DNA from: Lysinibacillus agricola
GTDB lineage: Bacteria > Bacillota > Bacilli > Bacillales_A > Planococcaceae
Reading direction: 5' to 3'
Length of the DNA: 64,000 nucleotides
Assembly: GCF_016638705.1 (NCBI RefSeq)
Contig: NZ_CP067341.1
Span: forward strand, 4,033,501 to 4,097,500
Part shown: piece after piece, positions 50,468-58,494 of the stretch
Layout of the letters: every line of letters starts with the position of its first letter
Position numbering within the stretch: the first letter of the stretch is position 1
Notes under the pieces: model-generated
What the model was told of the DNA's origin: nothing
The model's input: the letters and a program-made list of their open reading frames with translations, nothing else
Databases searched by the model: none
Position numbers and translations under genes: made by a program

Positions 50468-52946
50468 GTAGGGTGAGAACCCAGCGCCTTGGTATATTTC
50501 TATATTAGGTTTCCAAGAACTCCCCTCCAAACCGTACGTACTCCTCTCAGAGTATACGGCTTTCCATTTACTTTAATCTAACTTGCCATTATGCAAATCG
50601 TGATGGCACGATATACATAAAGCCATTGTTTTTCGTCTACGAGCTATCATTTTCTGTTCCCATTTTTTCTTACCTTGTAAATTCTTCAATTTATGAATAT
50701 GATGCATTTCAAGTGATACACCTGATACACCACACCATTCACATTTTTCGGCAAGTAATCGGTCAATCAGACTTGTTCGCCCTGTATAAATTAGTGTATT
50801 TTCAACTATATCAACTGTTGGCTGTTTAATCACATCGTTCTTTTCCATTCGTTGCTCTGTAAAATAAGCAATTCTCGGACCTTCTTTTGCTTCATATCGA
50901 ATGCCATATTCCCCATTAATCTTATATTTAGTGATAATTTCACTAACGGTACTCTTATATTTATTCGCATACGTTTTAATCATGCTGTATTTCATCGTTT
51001 GACGGAAAGACTGTAAAACATGTACATTACTCGCTAGGCGATAGTAATTGTAATAGCCTTCTATTTCTGCATTGTACGTACGAATAATTTCAAGGTCGTC
51101 ATTATGCACTAAATATGGGCGATGAATAGGTTTCCAACCATTATTCGTTCCTATTTTTAACGCGTTTAATTGTAAGAGCTTTTGAATATATTTTTCATGT
51201 GGAACGAAAAGCTTTGTTTGATAGTTGAATTTACGCTTTTTGGTTCCGTTTGGCATTTTCATTCGATGCCAATCTCTTACGACACGAATATCATACCCAA
51301 GAAAACGGGCATTCTTCTTGCTATGAGTAATCAATGTTTTCTCAGCACTTAATTCTAGCCTTAACTTTTCTTTTAAGTACATTGTCAAGTCTTGTTTAAT
51401 TTGTTCAGCTTCCTTTTTACTTCCGATGACGCCAAGTATAAAATCATCTGCATAACGAACATATTTTAGACGTCGGTAATTTGGGTCAAAAAGGTCTTTG
51501 CTATCATGGCTTTGCAGTTCTTTATAAAGGTTTTTTAATCCCTTTAAGCGTTCTTTCTTTTCCTCTTCGGATAAGGTCGCCCAATCACGTTTATTCTTAC
51601 TTTTGCGATGATTAATCTTAGAAGCAAGATTATGATATGTTAAATTGTGTACTCGTTTGTCACCTTTGTTATAGCTTTCAATATATTGCTCCACATATTT
51701 ATCGAGTTCATTTAAATAAATATTCGATAACAGAGGGCTGATGATTCCTCCCTGTGGTGCACCACTATAAGTTTTATGAAACACCCAATCTTCTACATAA
51801 CCTGCTCGTAAAAATTTCCAGATTAAATTGATGAATTTTTCATCGTGAATCCGTCTTCTTAAAATGCTAACTAACACATGATGGTCTATATTATCGAAGA
51901 ATCCTTTAATATCACCCTCAATAAACTATCTAGTTCCCGTAAAAGTATTACGGATTTCTTTTAATGCTGTATGACAACTAAGATTTGGTCTAAATCCATG
52001 AGAGTGTACTGAAAACTGCGGCTCATAAATGCTTTCAAGTAATCGCCGAACAACTTTTTGGACTAGTTTATCCTCGAAAATAGGGATGGCAAGCGGTCTT
52101 GTTTTCCCGTTCTTCTTTGGGATGTACGTCCGTCGTGCTGGATTTGGTTGATACGCTTGATTTTTTAATTTCTCAATGAGCTTTTCTATACGCTTTACGC
52201 TCATGCCATCAATCGTATCTTCATTGATACCTTTTGTATTACTGCCCTTGTTTTTGTACAATTTAGCGTAAGCTTCAAAATAGAACTCTTTGTTGTATAA
52301 GTTACGATACAGCCATTCAAATACATAATTTTCATCTTTTGCTTTGGTAGTTAGACGATTTAATACTACTTTTGGAATTCTCATAGAGCCTCCGCTCCTT
52401 TCCAATTTTGTATTAACAGCGTAAACTGCTCCCCTTCACCATGTACTAGGCTTTCCCTAGCTCGGATTACTACGAGAGCTCCGTTACCATATCAGATATT
52501 CAGTGTCTAAACACATAGCCCATAGGCATTCTGACTTAGGTAATCCCCATTTAGATTTATAAAGACTTATCGCATGTATAATGTCGGATATGACGTTCGC
52601 TCGTTACTTTTATACGAAAGTTAGGTGAAATGGTATCACATCATCATTCTCGAAATTTATAAGAACAATGCACATTTCAAATAGCGTAAATCATGACCTC
52701 CCACTAAAGGTCCCCGTAGTCCCCCTTGAGCTATCATTCAAGCAGTTTAGCCTTTATCCTTATTTATACAATTCATCTCGCCATTCAGTCGTACTTTGGT
52801 CATTAAGTAACTTATGGCTTTTCCAACATGCTACACTCCCTGATTAGTTTCCATTTCAGATAAGTTGGCTGATGATAGGGTACAGATTGTGATATTTCCC
52901 TACTGCTGTGCGAAAGCAGATTCCTTATAAACCCTTATGGGCGCAC
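50468..52946 (-). mobile_element. Group II intron 3 in radC (2479 nt)
   Basis: 5' end GTGCGCCCATAAGGGTTTAT at 52946, after radC ...AGGGAGATT; 3' end GGTTCTCACCCTAC at 50468, before TTTCGCGAGGC. Domain V at about 50526-50566 (GAAAGCCGTATACTCTGAGA, GAGTACGTACGGTT). It encodes its own RT (50573-52384), of a different lineage from intron 2. Positions 52406-52946 are the 5' structured domains; no gene is there. Confidence 0.92.
50573..52384 (-). pseudogene. ltrA: Group II intron 3 reverse transcriptase/maturase with one in-frame amber codon
   Basis: A single frame from ATG 52384 (GGAGG upstream) to 50573, interrupted only by TAG at 51926-51928 within TGTR*FIEGDIKGFFDNIDHH, where tryptophan (TGG) is expected. 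Upstream: KKNGKTRPLAIPIFEDKLVQ and FSVHSHGFRPNLSCHTAL; downstream: SGAPQGGIISPLLSNIYLNE, KYVRYADDFILGVIG, the maturase domain and an HNH domain (CEWCGVSGVSLEMHHIHKLK, TMALCISCHHDLH). A single G to A transition accounts for the stop. Truncation would remove the RT active site. Confidence 0.9.
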
Positions 52947-52959
52947 AATCTCCCTCGGA

Positions 52960-53010
52960 TGGACGATTGAAGCATTTATTAATATAGAAGTTTTCCTATT
53001 TTATTTCAAT
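52960..53010. other. Prophage attachment junction in radC (attL or attR)
   Basis: RadC homology runs up to the AAT codon at 52974-52976; beyond it the sequence is AT-rich, non-RadC and then phage. Prophage lysis and tail genes follow in the standard order, so an attachment site must lie here. The duplicated core cannot be defined because the other end is outside the window. Confidence 0.65.
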
Positions 53011-53154
53011 TTACCTTATTGTTAAAACGCCTATTTATTGCTGTTTTGTGGACTATCAGAAGTGTTTAAAATCATTTGTATCTATTTTAAACTGTTTAGT
53101 TAGTCACTTTTTTAGTCACTTTTTTTAGAATGATATTTGAAGAGAAGTACAATT

Positions 53155-53185
53155 AAGACCACCCTCAAACGGAGTGGTCTTTTTC
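53155..53185 (+). terminator. Terminator in the phage end region
   Basis: Stem AAGACCACC / GGAGTGGTCTT with T run on the plus strand. No plus-strand gene upstream is evident; it could insulate the host radC side. Confidence 0.6.
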
Positions 53186-53434
53186 TTATCTCCGTACAAC
53201 ACGCCCAACCTTTACGAGGCACTACTACATTTTTATTATCAACAACTTTATTAACAGTCGTGGACGGCTTTTTTTTTTTCATTTCTTCATATTGATCCAT
53301 ATATTCAAAATGAGTCATTTATATTTTCTCTTTTTAGAATGATTTATTGTCTAAATTAACACCATGTACTTAGATGATAACCCATTAACACTCCCCTTCA
53401 CTGAATAGACTAAGGGGGAAAAGGAGGTGTAAAA

Positions 53435-54058
53435 ATGTGTAGAAATTGTAGCAATAATTCTATGGATTGCAGATGCAATTGCCCATCTGAAAAAAAAGTG
53501 GAATGTAATGCAGGACCATTTGTTGGTATTGATGCTGCATGCATTACTCCACCGACAGCTACTGGTTTCATGATCCCATACGCTTCAGGAATAAATCCTG
53601 TAACTATGGACACTCTGGATAGTGGTTTAGCTGGAACAGTAAGTACTCTAGGATTTGGCACTACTCTTTCAGTACCTCTCACTGGTACTACTATAGTAGT
53701 GATTACAGGAACGGAAGCTTTTTCCGTTTCACGAGCAGGTAATATTACTGCAATTTCAGCTTCCTTCACTTCAACCAGTGCTGTAACCTTTGCAGGAACA
53801 GTAACCATCACAGCTCAAATTTACAGTGCGCCTGCGGGAAGCAATACTTTCAGCCCCACGACAGCACTTGTTAATTTAACACCGTCTCTCACAACAGTAA
53901 CACCAGGTACTATTGCAAATGGCACTATAAACGTTGCACCAGTACCAGTATCTCCTGGTGATCTTTTACTAATGGTGTTCTCAGCTACTGCAACAGGAAC
54001 TGGTTCCCTAGTCAATACAGTACAAGGTTTCGGAAGTGCATCAATAACTATCGTATAA
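53435..54058 (+). CDS. BclB-like exosporium/spore-surface protein carried by the prophage
   Basis: 207 residues. A Cys-rich start (MCRNCSNNSMDCRCNC) is followed by a beta-rich domain with the pattern of the BclB C-terminal domain: GFMIPYASGINPVTMDT, TVSTLGFGTTLSVPL, AGNITAISASFTSTSAVTF, TVTITAQIYSAPAGSNTFSP, LLLMVFSATATGTGSLVNTV. There is no collagen-like GXT stretch. In spore formers such domains trimerise on the exosporium surface. AAGGAGGTG lies 6-7 nt before the ATG. It is on the plus strand between the attachment site and the minus-strand genes, the usual place for lysogenic-conversion cargo. Confidence 0.82.
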   Translation: MCRNCSNNSMDCRCNCPSEKKVECNAGPFVGIDAACITPPTATGFMIPYASGINPVTMDTLDSGLAGTVSTLGFGTTLSVPLTGTTIVVITGTEAFSVSRAGNITAISASFTSTSAVTFAGTVTITAQIYSAPAGSNTFSPTTALVNLTPSLTTVTPGTIANGTINVAPVPVSPGDLLLMVFSATATGTGSLVNTVQGFGSASITIV

Positions 54059-54079
54059 GATGGACAATAAGTAAGTGCA

Positions 54080-54934
54080 TTAAAGCGAGGTTGATTGTGG
54101 AAGGCTATCCCTTTCATTTAACCAATTATAGAAAGGCACTGGACGTTCTTTAGATGTGGTTTCTTCTATAGATAGTGATTTATTAGGCTTCAAGTTAGAA
54201 CGCTCTACAGCCTTACTATATGCCCCTACAAATACAGCTCTTAATGTACTTGCAATTGTTAATGTACCGTTCGCAATATCACTGATTATGTTAGCTAAAA
54301 CGTCTTTAGCGTTCACAAAATCACGTATACTGTTCATTTTTGTAGCTAATATGCAATTGTGCCGTTGATCTTTTAAATCGTCACGTAAAGGCAATGAGTG
54401 CATGAAATCAAACAGCATTACCTGGTACTCATTCATGTATTCCTTACGAGCTTCTTTTTCAGCGTGAGCGTTATTATATACTTCTTGTTAATTGCTTGTT
54501 TTTAAAAGATTAAAAGAGTTAAAAGATAGGTTTTCAGATTGTGGAGGGCAAACACTACTCTCACAAGGCTTTTCAGCATTTGAACCCTGGGACATTGACG
54601 GTGAGACATTGTAAGGCAAGATGATATAAATGCTTGCACCTTGTCCACCTTTGCTTTTTTACAGCGTTTCTTTCTTAATGATTCCTAGCGATTCCAATTT
54701 TGAAATAGCACGATAAACTGTCTTTGTGCTGATCTCCTACGCTGCAGCAATAGTACTTGCTTTTAAGTGACATACTCCTGGATACTCCAATGAATGTGAA
54801 GCAAACTTAAAAACGATGGCACGTTCAGATTCAGTCAAATCATAATAGTGTGTTGCCATGTGATCCTCCACACTTTTGTCCATATCTGCTATTGAATCAA
54901 ATGTTGTGTATGCTGCTAAATATTCAAATGCCAT
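54080..54934 (-). pseudogene. Phage/plasmid-type HTH replication or regulatory protein with three nonsense codons
   Basis: One minus-strand frame of 284 codons from ATG 54934 (GAGGTG 7 nt upstream). It reads MAFEYLAAYTTFDSIADMDK, a winged-helix core CHLKASTIAAA*EISTKTVYRAISKLESLGII, GGQGASIYIILPYNVSP, and a C-terminal helical domain ending VPFYNWLNERD. TAG at 54737 and TAA near 54660 and 54486 interrupt it, with no frameshift. The layout is that of HTH proteins common in Bacillus plasmids and prophages, whose role (replication or regulation) I cannot specify. Confidence 0.75.
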
Positions 54935-54966
54935 CGTTTTCACCTCGCTTTCTATTTCTAAATTAA

Positions 54967-55254
54967 TTACAATTCGCTTCCGCAATCACAACAAACTGTA
55001 ATTGTCTCCAGTCCATTTGCAACTGGAATTGTTTCATTGTTAATGTGTTCGCATTTCTTTTCAGCAAACTTTTCTTCTACAGCTGCTAATCCTTCGTCGA
55101 TGATACCCAAAAGTTTAGTTGCATACTCGACAACTTCACTGGATTCGTCGTACTTGATAGTTCCTTTCAAATAACCTTTTACGGTAGATAATACGAGTGT
55201 TTGCTCTAATAAAAATCTAGATCGTTCTTGCTCGAGTTTGAAATAATTATTCAT
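54967..55254 (-). CDS. Small phage protein with C-terminal zinc-ribbon-like cysteines
   Basis: 95 residues: helical for the first 65 (LEQERSRFLLEQTLVLSTVK), ending with CEHINNETIP and VCCDCGSEL, which could form a metal site. GGAGGG is 6 nt before the ATG. Its stop is 32 nt upstream of the HTH pseudogene start, so the two formed an operon. It is divergent from the Cro-type gene at 55416. Unknown function. Confidence 0.6.
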   Translation of the reverse strand: MNNYFKLEQERSRFLLEQTLVLSTVKGYLKGTIKYDESSEVVEYATKLLGIIDEGLAAVEEKFAEKKCEHINNETIPVANGLETITVCCDCGSEL

Positions 55255-55271
55255 TGATTTCCCTCCTATTA

Positions 55272-55365
55272 TCCGTTTAGACGTTTTTCCGTCTAAACGT
55301 CTTATCGATATTCATGTTATATACGTTTAGACGGAAAGTCAACTATTTTATTTACGTTTAAACGG
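55272..55365. promoter_or_regulatory. Four operator-like repeats in the divergent promoter region
   Basis: A 12-bp element, ACGTTTAGACGG or close variants, occurs at 55272-55283 (inverted), 55289-55300 (inverted), 55323-55334 and 55354-55365 (ACGTTTAAACGG). Half of it is inverted relative to the other half (CCGT/ACGG ends), as for a dimeric repressor. The last copy overlaps the predicted -35 of the Cro-type gene. Confidence 0.7.
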
Positions 55366-55379
55366 AAATGTTTTATAAT
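55351..55379 (+). promoter_or_regulatory. Promoter of the Cro/CI-type gene
   Basis: TTTACG (55351-55356), 17 nt spacer, TATAAT (55374-55379). The -35 overlaps an operator-like repeat. Confidence 0.6.
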
Positions 55380-55415
55380 AGAATTAGGAATAATAAATGA
55401 AGGAAGGTGAATATA

Positions 55416-55628
55416 TTGGAAATGCGAGTAAAGCTAAAAGAGGTATTAGAAGAACTGAATATGACTCAAGGTGAACTAGTCAAAATGACAGGACTAAGGC
55501 AAGCTGTTGTAAGTGAATTAGTGCATAACCAACGAATGAGCTTAAAAAAAGAGCACATCACAAAAATTTGCGAAGCACTCAACATTAAACGTATAGAAGA
55601 TATATTAGAACTTGTGGAAGACAGATAA
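55416..55628 (+). CDS. Small Cro/CI-family HTH regulator
   Basis: 70 residues, a single HTH domain: LKEVLEELNMTQGELVKMTG, LRQAVVSELVHNQRMSLKKE, HITKICEALNIKRIEDILEL, the pattern of the short XRE/YozG type. I chose TTG at 55416 because AAGGAAGG is about 8 nt upstream; ATG at 55422 and GTG at 55407 are alternatives. It probably binds the ACGTTTAGACGG repeats in its own promoter (inference from position). Confidence 0.8.
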   Translation: MEMRVKLKEVLEELNMTQGELVKMTGLRQAVVSELVHNQRMSLKKEHITKICEALNIKRIEDILELVEDR

Positions 55629-55651
55629 CTGTTTCGGTTGTCTGTTTTTTT
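55621..55651 (+). terminator. Terminator of the Cro-type gene
   Basis: Stem ACAGATAAC / GTTGTCTGT followed by TTTTTT; the stop codon is inside the left arm. Confidence 0.75.
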
Positions 55652-55707
55652 ATATGTACTTTCCGCTCCAAATTCCCTAAAATGTAAATGTAAAGGAGGA
55701 ATTACAT

Positions 55708-56334
55708 ATGAAAAAATTAGTCTACATAGGAGCTCTGTCGGCGTTATTACTTGCTGCTTGTGGTGAAGAAAAAGTTGAAGAAACAGATAAGGCTCAGGAA
55801 GAATTAGATAAAGCGAAAGAAAAAGAGGCTGAACAGGCCAAAAAAGAAGCTGAGGAAAAGGCTAAAGAAGAGGAAGAACGAAAAGCTAAAGAAGCCGAGG
55901 AAAAGGCGAAGTTGGCAAAAGAACAAGAAGAAGTTGATAAAGAAGAGCCTACTACCGCTGAAAAATCGAAACCCATTATTAATACATCTGTTTTTGAATA
56001 CGCGCAAGCCGTTGATGTGACAGATGCCATTGACTTGAACAATCATGTTACACTGATTATCAGTATGAGCGAAGCTATTAGTCCTGGTTTAGCAACGCAG
56101 CACGTCGTGAACCAAGTGTATGATTTCGTACAACAAGTCGATGTAAAGGGTGCCAAAACTATCGGAATAAACGTTAAACAAGGCGCTAATAAAATTGCGC
56201 AGTTCACTGTTTACACAGATAAACTCGTGCCCAATGACGATGAACCTATGTCTGACGCTGTGATTGTGGCTTCCGAGATTGAATTTATGACGGATGAGGT
56301 GAAGGCTTTCGGCAAAACAATCGGTTCTTGGTAA
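55708..56334 (+). CDS. Prophage-encoded lipoprotein with a charged helical spacer
   Basis: 208 residues with a lipoprotein signal (MKKLVYIGALSALLLAAC, Cys at 18). A stretch of about 70 residues of almost only Lys, Glu and Ala (coiled coil or single alpha helix, 25-90) then leads to a C-terminal globular domain (about 95-208, VTLIISMSEAISPGLATQHV, KTIGINVKQGANKIAQFTVY). AAAGGAGGAATT precedes the ATG. It may be anchored to the membrane and act outside it; a lysogenic-conversion or superinfection role is possible but unsupported. Confidence 0.75.
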   Translation: MKKLVYIGALSALLLAACGEEKVEETDKAQEELDKAKEKEAEQAKKEAEEKAKEEEERKAKEAEEKAKLAKEQEEVDKEEPTTAEKSKPIINTSVFEYAQAVDVTDAIDLNNHVTLIISMSEAISPGLATQHVVNQVYDFVQQVDVKGAKTIGINVKQGANKIAQFTVYTDKLVPNDDEPMSDAVIVASEIEFMTDEVKAFGKTIGSW

Positions 56335-56338
56335 ACAC

Positions 56339-56369
56339 AAAAAGGTCACTCAAACGAGTGGCTTTTTTA
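56339..56369 (+). terminator. Terminator of the lipoprotein gene
   Basis: GGTCACTC / GAGTGGC stem with AAAC loop and T run, just after the stop. Confidence 0.75.
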
Positions 56370-56541
56370 TATATTTTAGCACAATAGGAAAGGGCCATGT
56401 ACATCATATTTAAAAATTGGTTACGTTGCATTGCTTTAATTAGTTGTTTTTTCATCCTATGCACCTCTTCGATAAGAACATTTGTTTGTGTTAATATTAG
56501 AACAATCGTTTGTGTTTTGGCAAGAAAAATTTTAGAAACGC

Positions 56542-56580
56542 AAAAAAGCCCAGGCTCAAAATTAATTGAGTACCCGGGCC
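56542..56580 (-). terminator. Terminator of the 56586-57032 gene
   Basis: Stem GCCCGGGTACTC / GAGCCTGGGC with loop, then TTTTTT on the minus strand. Confidence 0.8.
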
Positions 56581-56585
56581 TACTT

Positions 56586-57032
56586 TTAGTTATGCAATAC
56601 AAAATGAAGCATGATGACATTCACGCATATCTTCAATTCTATATTTCTGTCTATTAATTGATGTTGTCTGAAATTAATCAGTTCATGTTCTTCTACATTA
56701 ATAATTTTCGATAAACTTTCAGTTGATAACATGTAATTCGTTATCAGATCATTTAATAGTATTGTTGTTCTTTCTTTTGCATCAAAACTTTCAAACCCAA
56801 AATTTAACATAGTTATTTTATTCTCAATTTTTTCAAATTGTTCATTTGAAATGTTACCTTTATTATTCATTAAATTTTCCAAATCATTCATTGGTAAATC
56901 TAATATTTTCGAAAGTTGTTGATGATTGAAATTAAATTTTCCAACTAATTCTTTAATATTTTCTTTAATATAATCAAATTGTGATGAGTTGGTTCCAAAA
57001 GATATTTCTACATTATTCTTATATTCTACCAT
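56586..57032 (-). CDS. Uncharacterised phage protein with HTH-like segments
   Basis: 148 residues, AT-rich. Two helical segments resemble short XRE-type helix-turn-helix units: FNHQQLSKILDLPMNDLENL (about 38-57) and LSTESLSKIINVEEHELINF (about 98-117). The rest is unrecognised. I chose ATG 57032, with GGGGTG about 8 nt upstream. It is divergent from the exported protein at 57135 and shares an AT-rich promoter region with it. Confidence 0.55.
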   Translation of the reverse strand: MVEYKNNVEISFGTNSSQFDYIKENIKELVGKFNFNHQQLSKILDLPMNDLENLMNNKGNISNEQFEKIENKITMLNFGFESFDAKERTTILLNDLITNYMLSTESLSKIINVEEHELINFRQHQLIDRNIELKICVNVIMLHFVLHN

Positions 57033-57134
57033 AATATTACACCCCTTCATTTATTTATGCAATTCTATACACTACATCAATATAATATTATATACTATTT
57101 TTTGTAATTAATACATATTTTATGGAGGTAGAAA

Positions 57135-57665
57135 ATGAAGAAATTATTTTCACTAGTACTAACTTTATTATTATTTATTGGATTGATGCCAACAAATAAT
57201 GTACAGGCTGAAGAATATCATGAGGATTACTCTGATGAGCTTCTAACATCAGTTAGTATCTCAATTTATGAAGATGCTGAATTCTTAGAGTATGAAGAGG
57301 AACCACAATCTCCAGAAATCGAAAATTCTGAAGAAGCTTTACCTAGTTTTTCTCCATTTCTTGCTAAAAAGAAAGAAATTGCTACGGTGAATTTTGGTGT
57401 TAACAAAAGTAATAAAATAAGTTATAAAGTGGTTATGAATAAAGGTTATAAATTTAAATCTTTTTCAGGAGCAATAACTACAACGGACATTTCAAGTGGA
57501 TTATCTCAAGGAAGAAAAGAGATTTCTGGTCAAAGTGGGTCAGTTCAAATAGCTAAACTCGATGGTCATTCATTCCGTTCAACATTAACTGGTGCAGTTA
57601 CTACTTCAACAGATTATGGTTACAATCTGGGTGGAGCTAGTATTATGTGGACATATAAGAAATAA
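57135..57665 (+). CDS. Small exported protein, unknown function
   Basis: 176 residues with a Sec signal peptide (MKKLFSLVLTLLLFIGLMPT, cleavage probably after VQA), then an acidic segment (about 27-75, EEYHEDYSDELL, EYEEEPQSPEIENSEE) and a beta-rich C-terminal part (about 85-176). GGAGG is 8 nt before the ATG. It is a plus-strand monocistronic cargo-like gene between the regulator and lysis regions. I do not recognise the family. Confidence 0.65.
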   Translation: MKKLFSLVLTLLLFIGLMPTNNVQAEEYHEDYSDELLTSVSISIYEDAEFLEYEEEPQSPEIENSEEALPSFSPFLAKKKEIATVNFGVNKSNKISYKVVMNKGYKFKSFSGAITTTDISSGLSQGRKEISGQSGSVQIAKLDGHSFRSTLTGAVTTSTDYGYNLGGASIMWTYKK

Positions 57666-57671
57666 TTAACA

Positions 57672-57707
57672 AAAGGTCTGAGTCTAATAAAAATAGCTCA
57701 GACCTTT
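57672..57707. terminator. Terminator between the exported protein and the endolysin
   Basis: AAAGGTCTGAG / CTCAGACCTTT stem, usable by both converging genes. Confidence 0.8.
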
Positions 57708-57711
57708 ATTT

Positions 57712-58494
57712 CTATTTACTACGTTGTGCAATGATAAGTTTCAAACCTTCATAATCTCCGACCGTCATAGTTCCAGAATCAAATTTCTCTAACCATGACT
57801 TATCAATCAACTTTTTGTCTACTGTTTGTTTAATGTGGTCACGTACTGCAGCCTCTGTTGTCTCATTCGAAAATTTCATTGTATCATCATCCTTTTCATT
57901 TTTATTGGTAAACCAAGATAACCGCTTAGAACCGTTAAGAACATTCAAATCCACATTACCTTTTATGCCTGTAACTGCCCCACTTTCAGTGTATTGCCAT
58001 AAATCACAAGCATAGTTAGGCTTTAACCCTTGTGCGCTAGTACCGCTATATCTCGGAACCCATAGGAAATCATAGTTTTTAACAGTATCCATTTTGTAAG
58101 GCTTGTAGAAGTGGTGTCCTGTATATAGCCCTACTTTGACGCCTTTGTCTTTTAAGTAATCCACGAATGCTTGTGTGCCCTGCACTATGTTTTGCACGTT
58201 TGCCCCAAAGCTTTCTTCGACATCCACAACGTAAAACAATGGATTGTAACCTTTTGCACGTTCGTAGAAATCTTTTGCTTGCGCCAATGCCTCGGTCTTA
58301 TTTTTGAACGTTACATAAATGTATACACCGAATGGCACGTTGTATTTTTTACAACCTTCGATATTTTGAACATACTTACGGTCGATTGTACTTGTACCAT
58401 ATTGAGTACGGATGATAGCTAGGTCAACTTCTTTACTTGCTTTTGACCAATCAATATCTCCTTGATGATGCGATATATCAATAATTTTACCCAT
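57712..58494 (-). CDS. Phage endolysin, GH25 lysozyme (muramidase)
   Basis: A 260-residue cell-wall hydrolase. The GH25 barrel (about 1-185) has GKIIDISHHQGDIDWSKA at the start and the catalytic acid in FYVVDVEESFG (about 90-100), then VGLYTGHHFY and ACDLWQYTES, which match the family. The C-terminal 65 residues are a probable wall-binding tail (FSNETTEAAVRDHI, MTVGDYEGLKLIIAQRSK), resembling the SH3-less tails of Bacillus phage lysins. It starts immediately after the holin stop. Confidence 0.93.
   Translation of the reverse strand: MGKIIDISHHQGDIDWSKASKEVDLAIIRTQYGTSTIDRKYVQNIEGCKKYNVPFGVYIYVTFKNKTEALAQAKDFYERAKGYNPLFYVVDVEESFGANVQNIVQGTQAFVDYLKDKGVKVGLYTGHHFYKPYKMDTVKNYDFLWVPRYSGTSAQGLKPNYACDLWQYTESGAVTGIKGNVDLNVLNGSKRLSWFTNKNEKDDDTMKFSNETTEAAVRDHIKQTVDKKLIDKSWLEKFDSGTMTVGDYEGLKLIIAQRSK

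Larger units (their letters stand above)
46479..52976 (-). pseudogene. radC: radC 3' part, split by three group II introns and cut off by a prophage
   Basis: Four pieces on the minus strand join into the RadC C-terminus. They are 52976-52947 (NASIVHPREI), 50467-50413 (FREAVKRSAASIICAHNH plus the first base of the next codon), 47618-47523 ([16 protein letters not shown], then [15 protein letters not shown], ending mid-codon) and 46531-46479 (LIIGDHQFISLKEKGYF, stop TAA). Intron removal keeps the frame across all three junctions and restores HNHPSG, the JAB/MPN metal site. Upstream of NAS the homology ends at the prophage junction and an in-frame TAA lies about 10 codons back. The N-terminal two thirds are not in this window. 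Position next to mreB matches radC (ysxA) of B. subtilis. Confidence 0.88.

Noticed and set aside
47765..52384. Diversity-generating retroelement or retron, given RT genes near tail-fibre genes
   Set aside because: Both RTs have maturase and HNH domains, lie inside introns with domain V and sit in radC; no template/variable repeat pair was noticed.
53112..53318. 68-aa minus-strand ORF near the phage attachment site
   Set aside because: It runs through a plus-strand terminator hairpin, has poly-A/poly-Lys sequence and no good ribosome binding site.
53410..53811. 133-aa minus-strand ORF opposite the BclB-like gene
   Set aside because: Antisense shadow of a gene with strong codon pattern, ribosome binding site and family similarity on the plus strand.
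56285..56620. 111-aa minus-strand and 86-aa plus-strand ORFs around 56285-56657
   Set aside because: They cross two terminators and overlap better-supported genes; low-complexity AT-rich translation.
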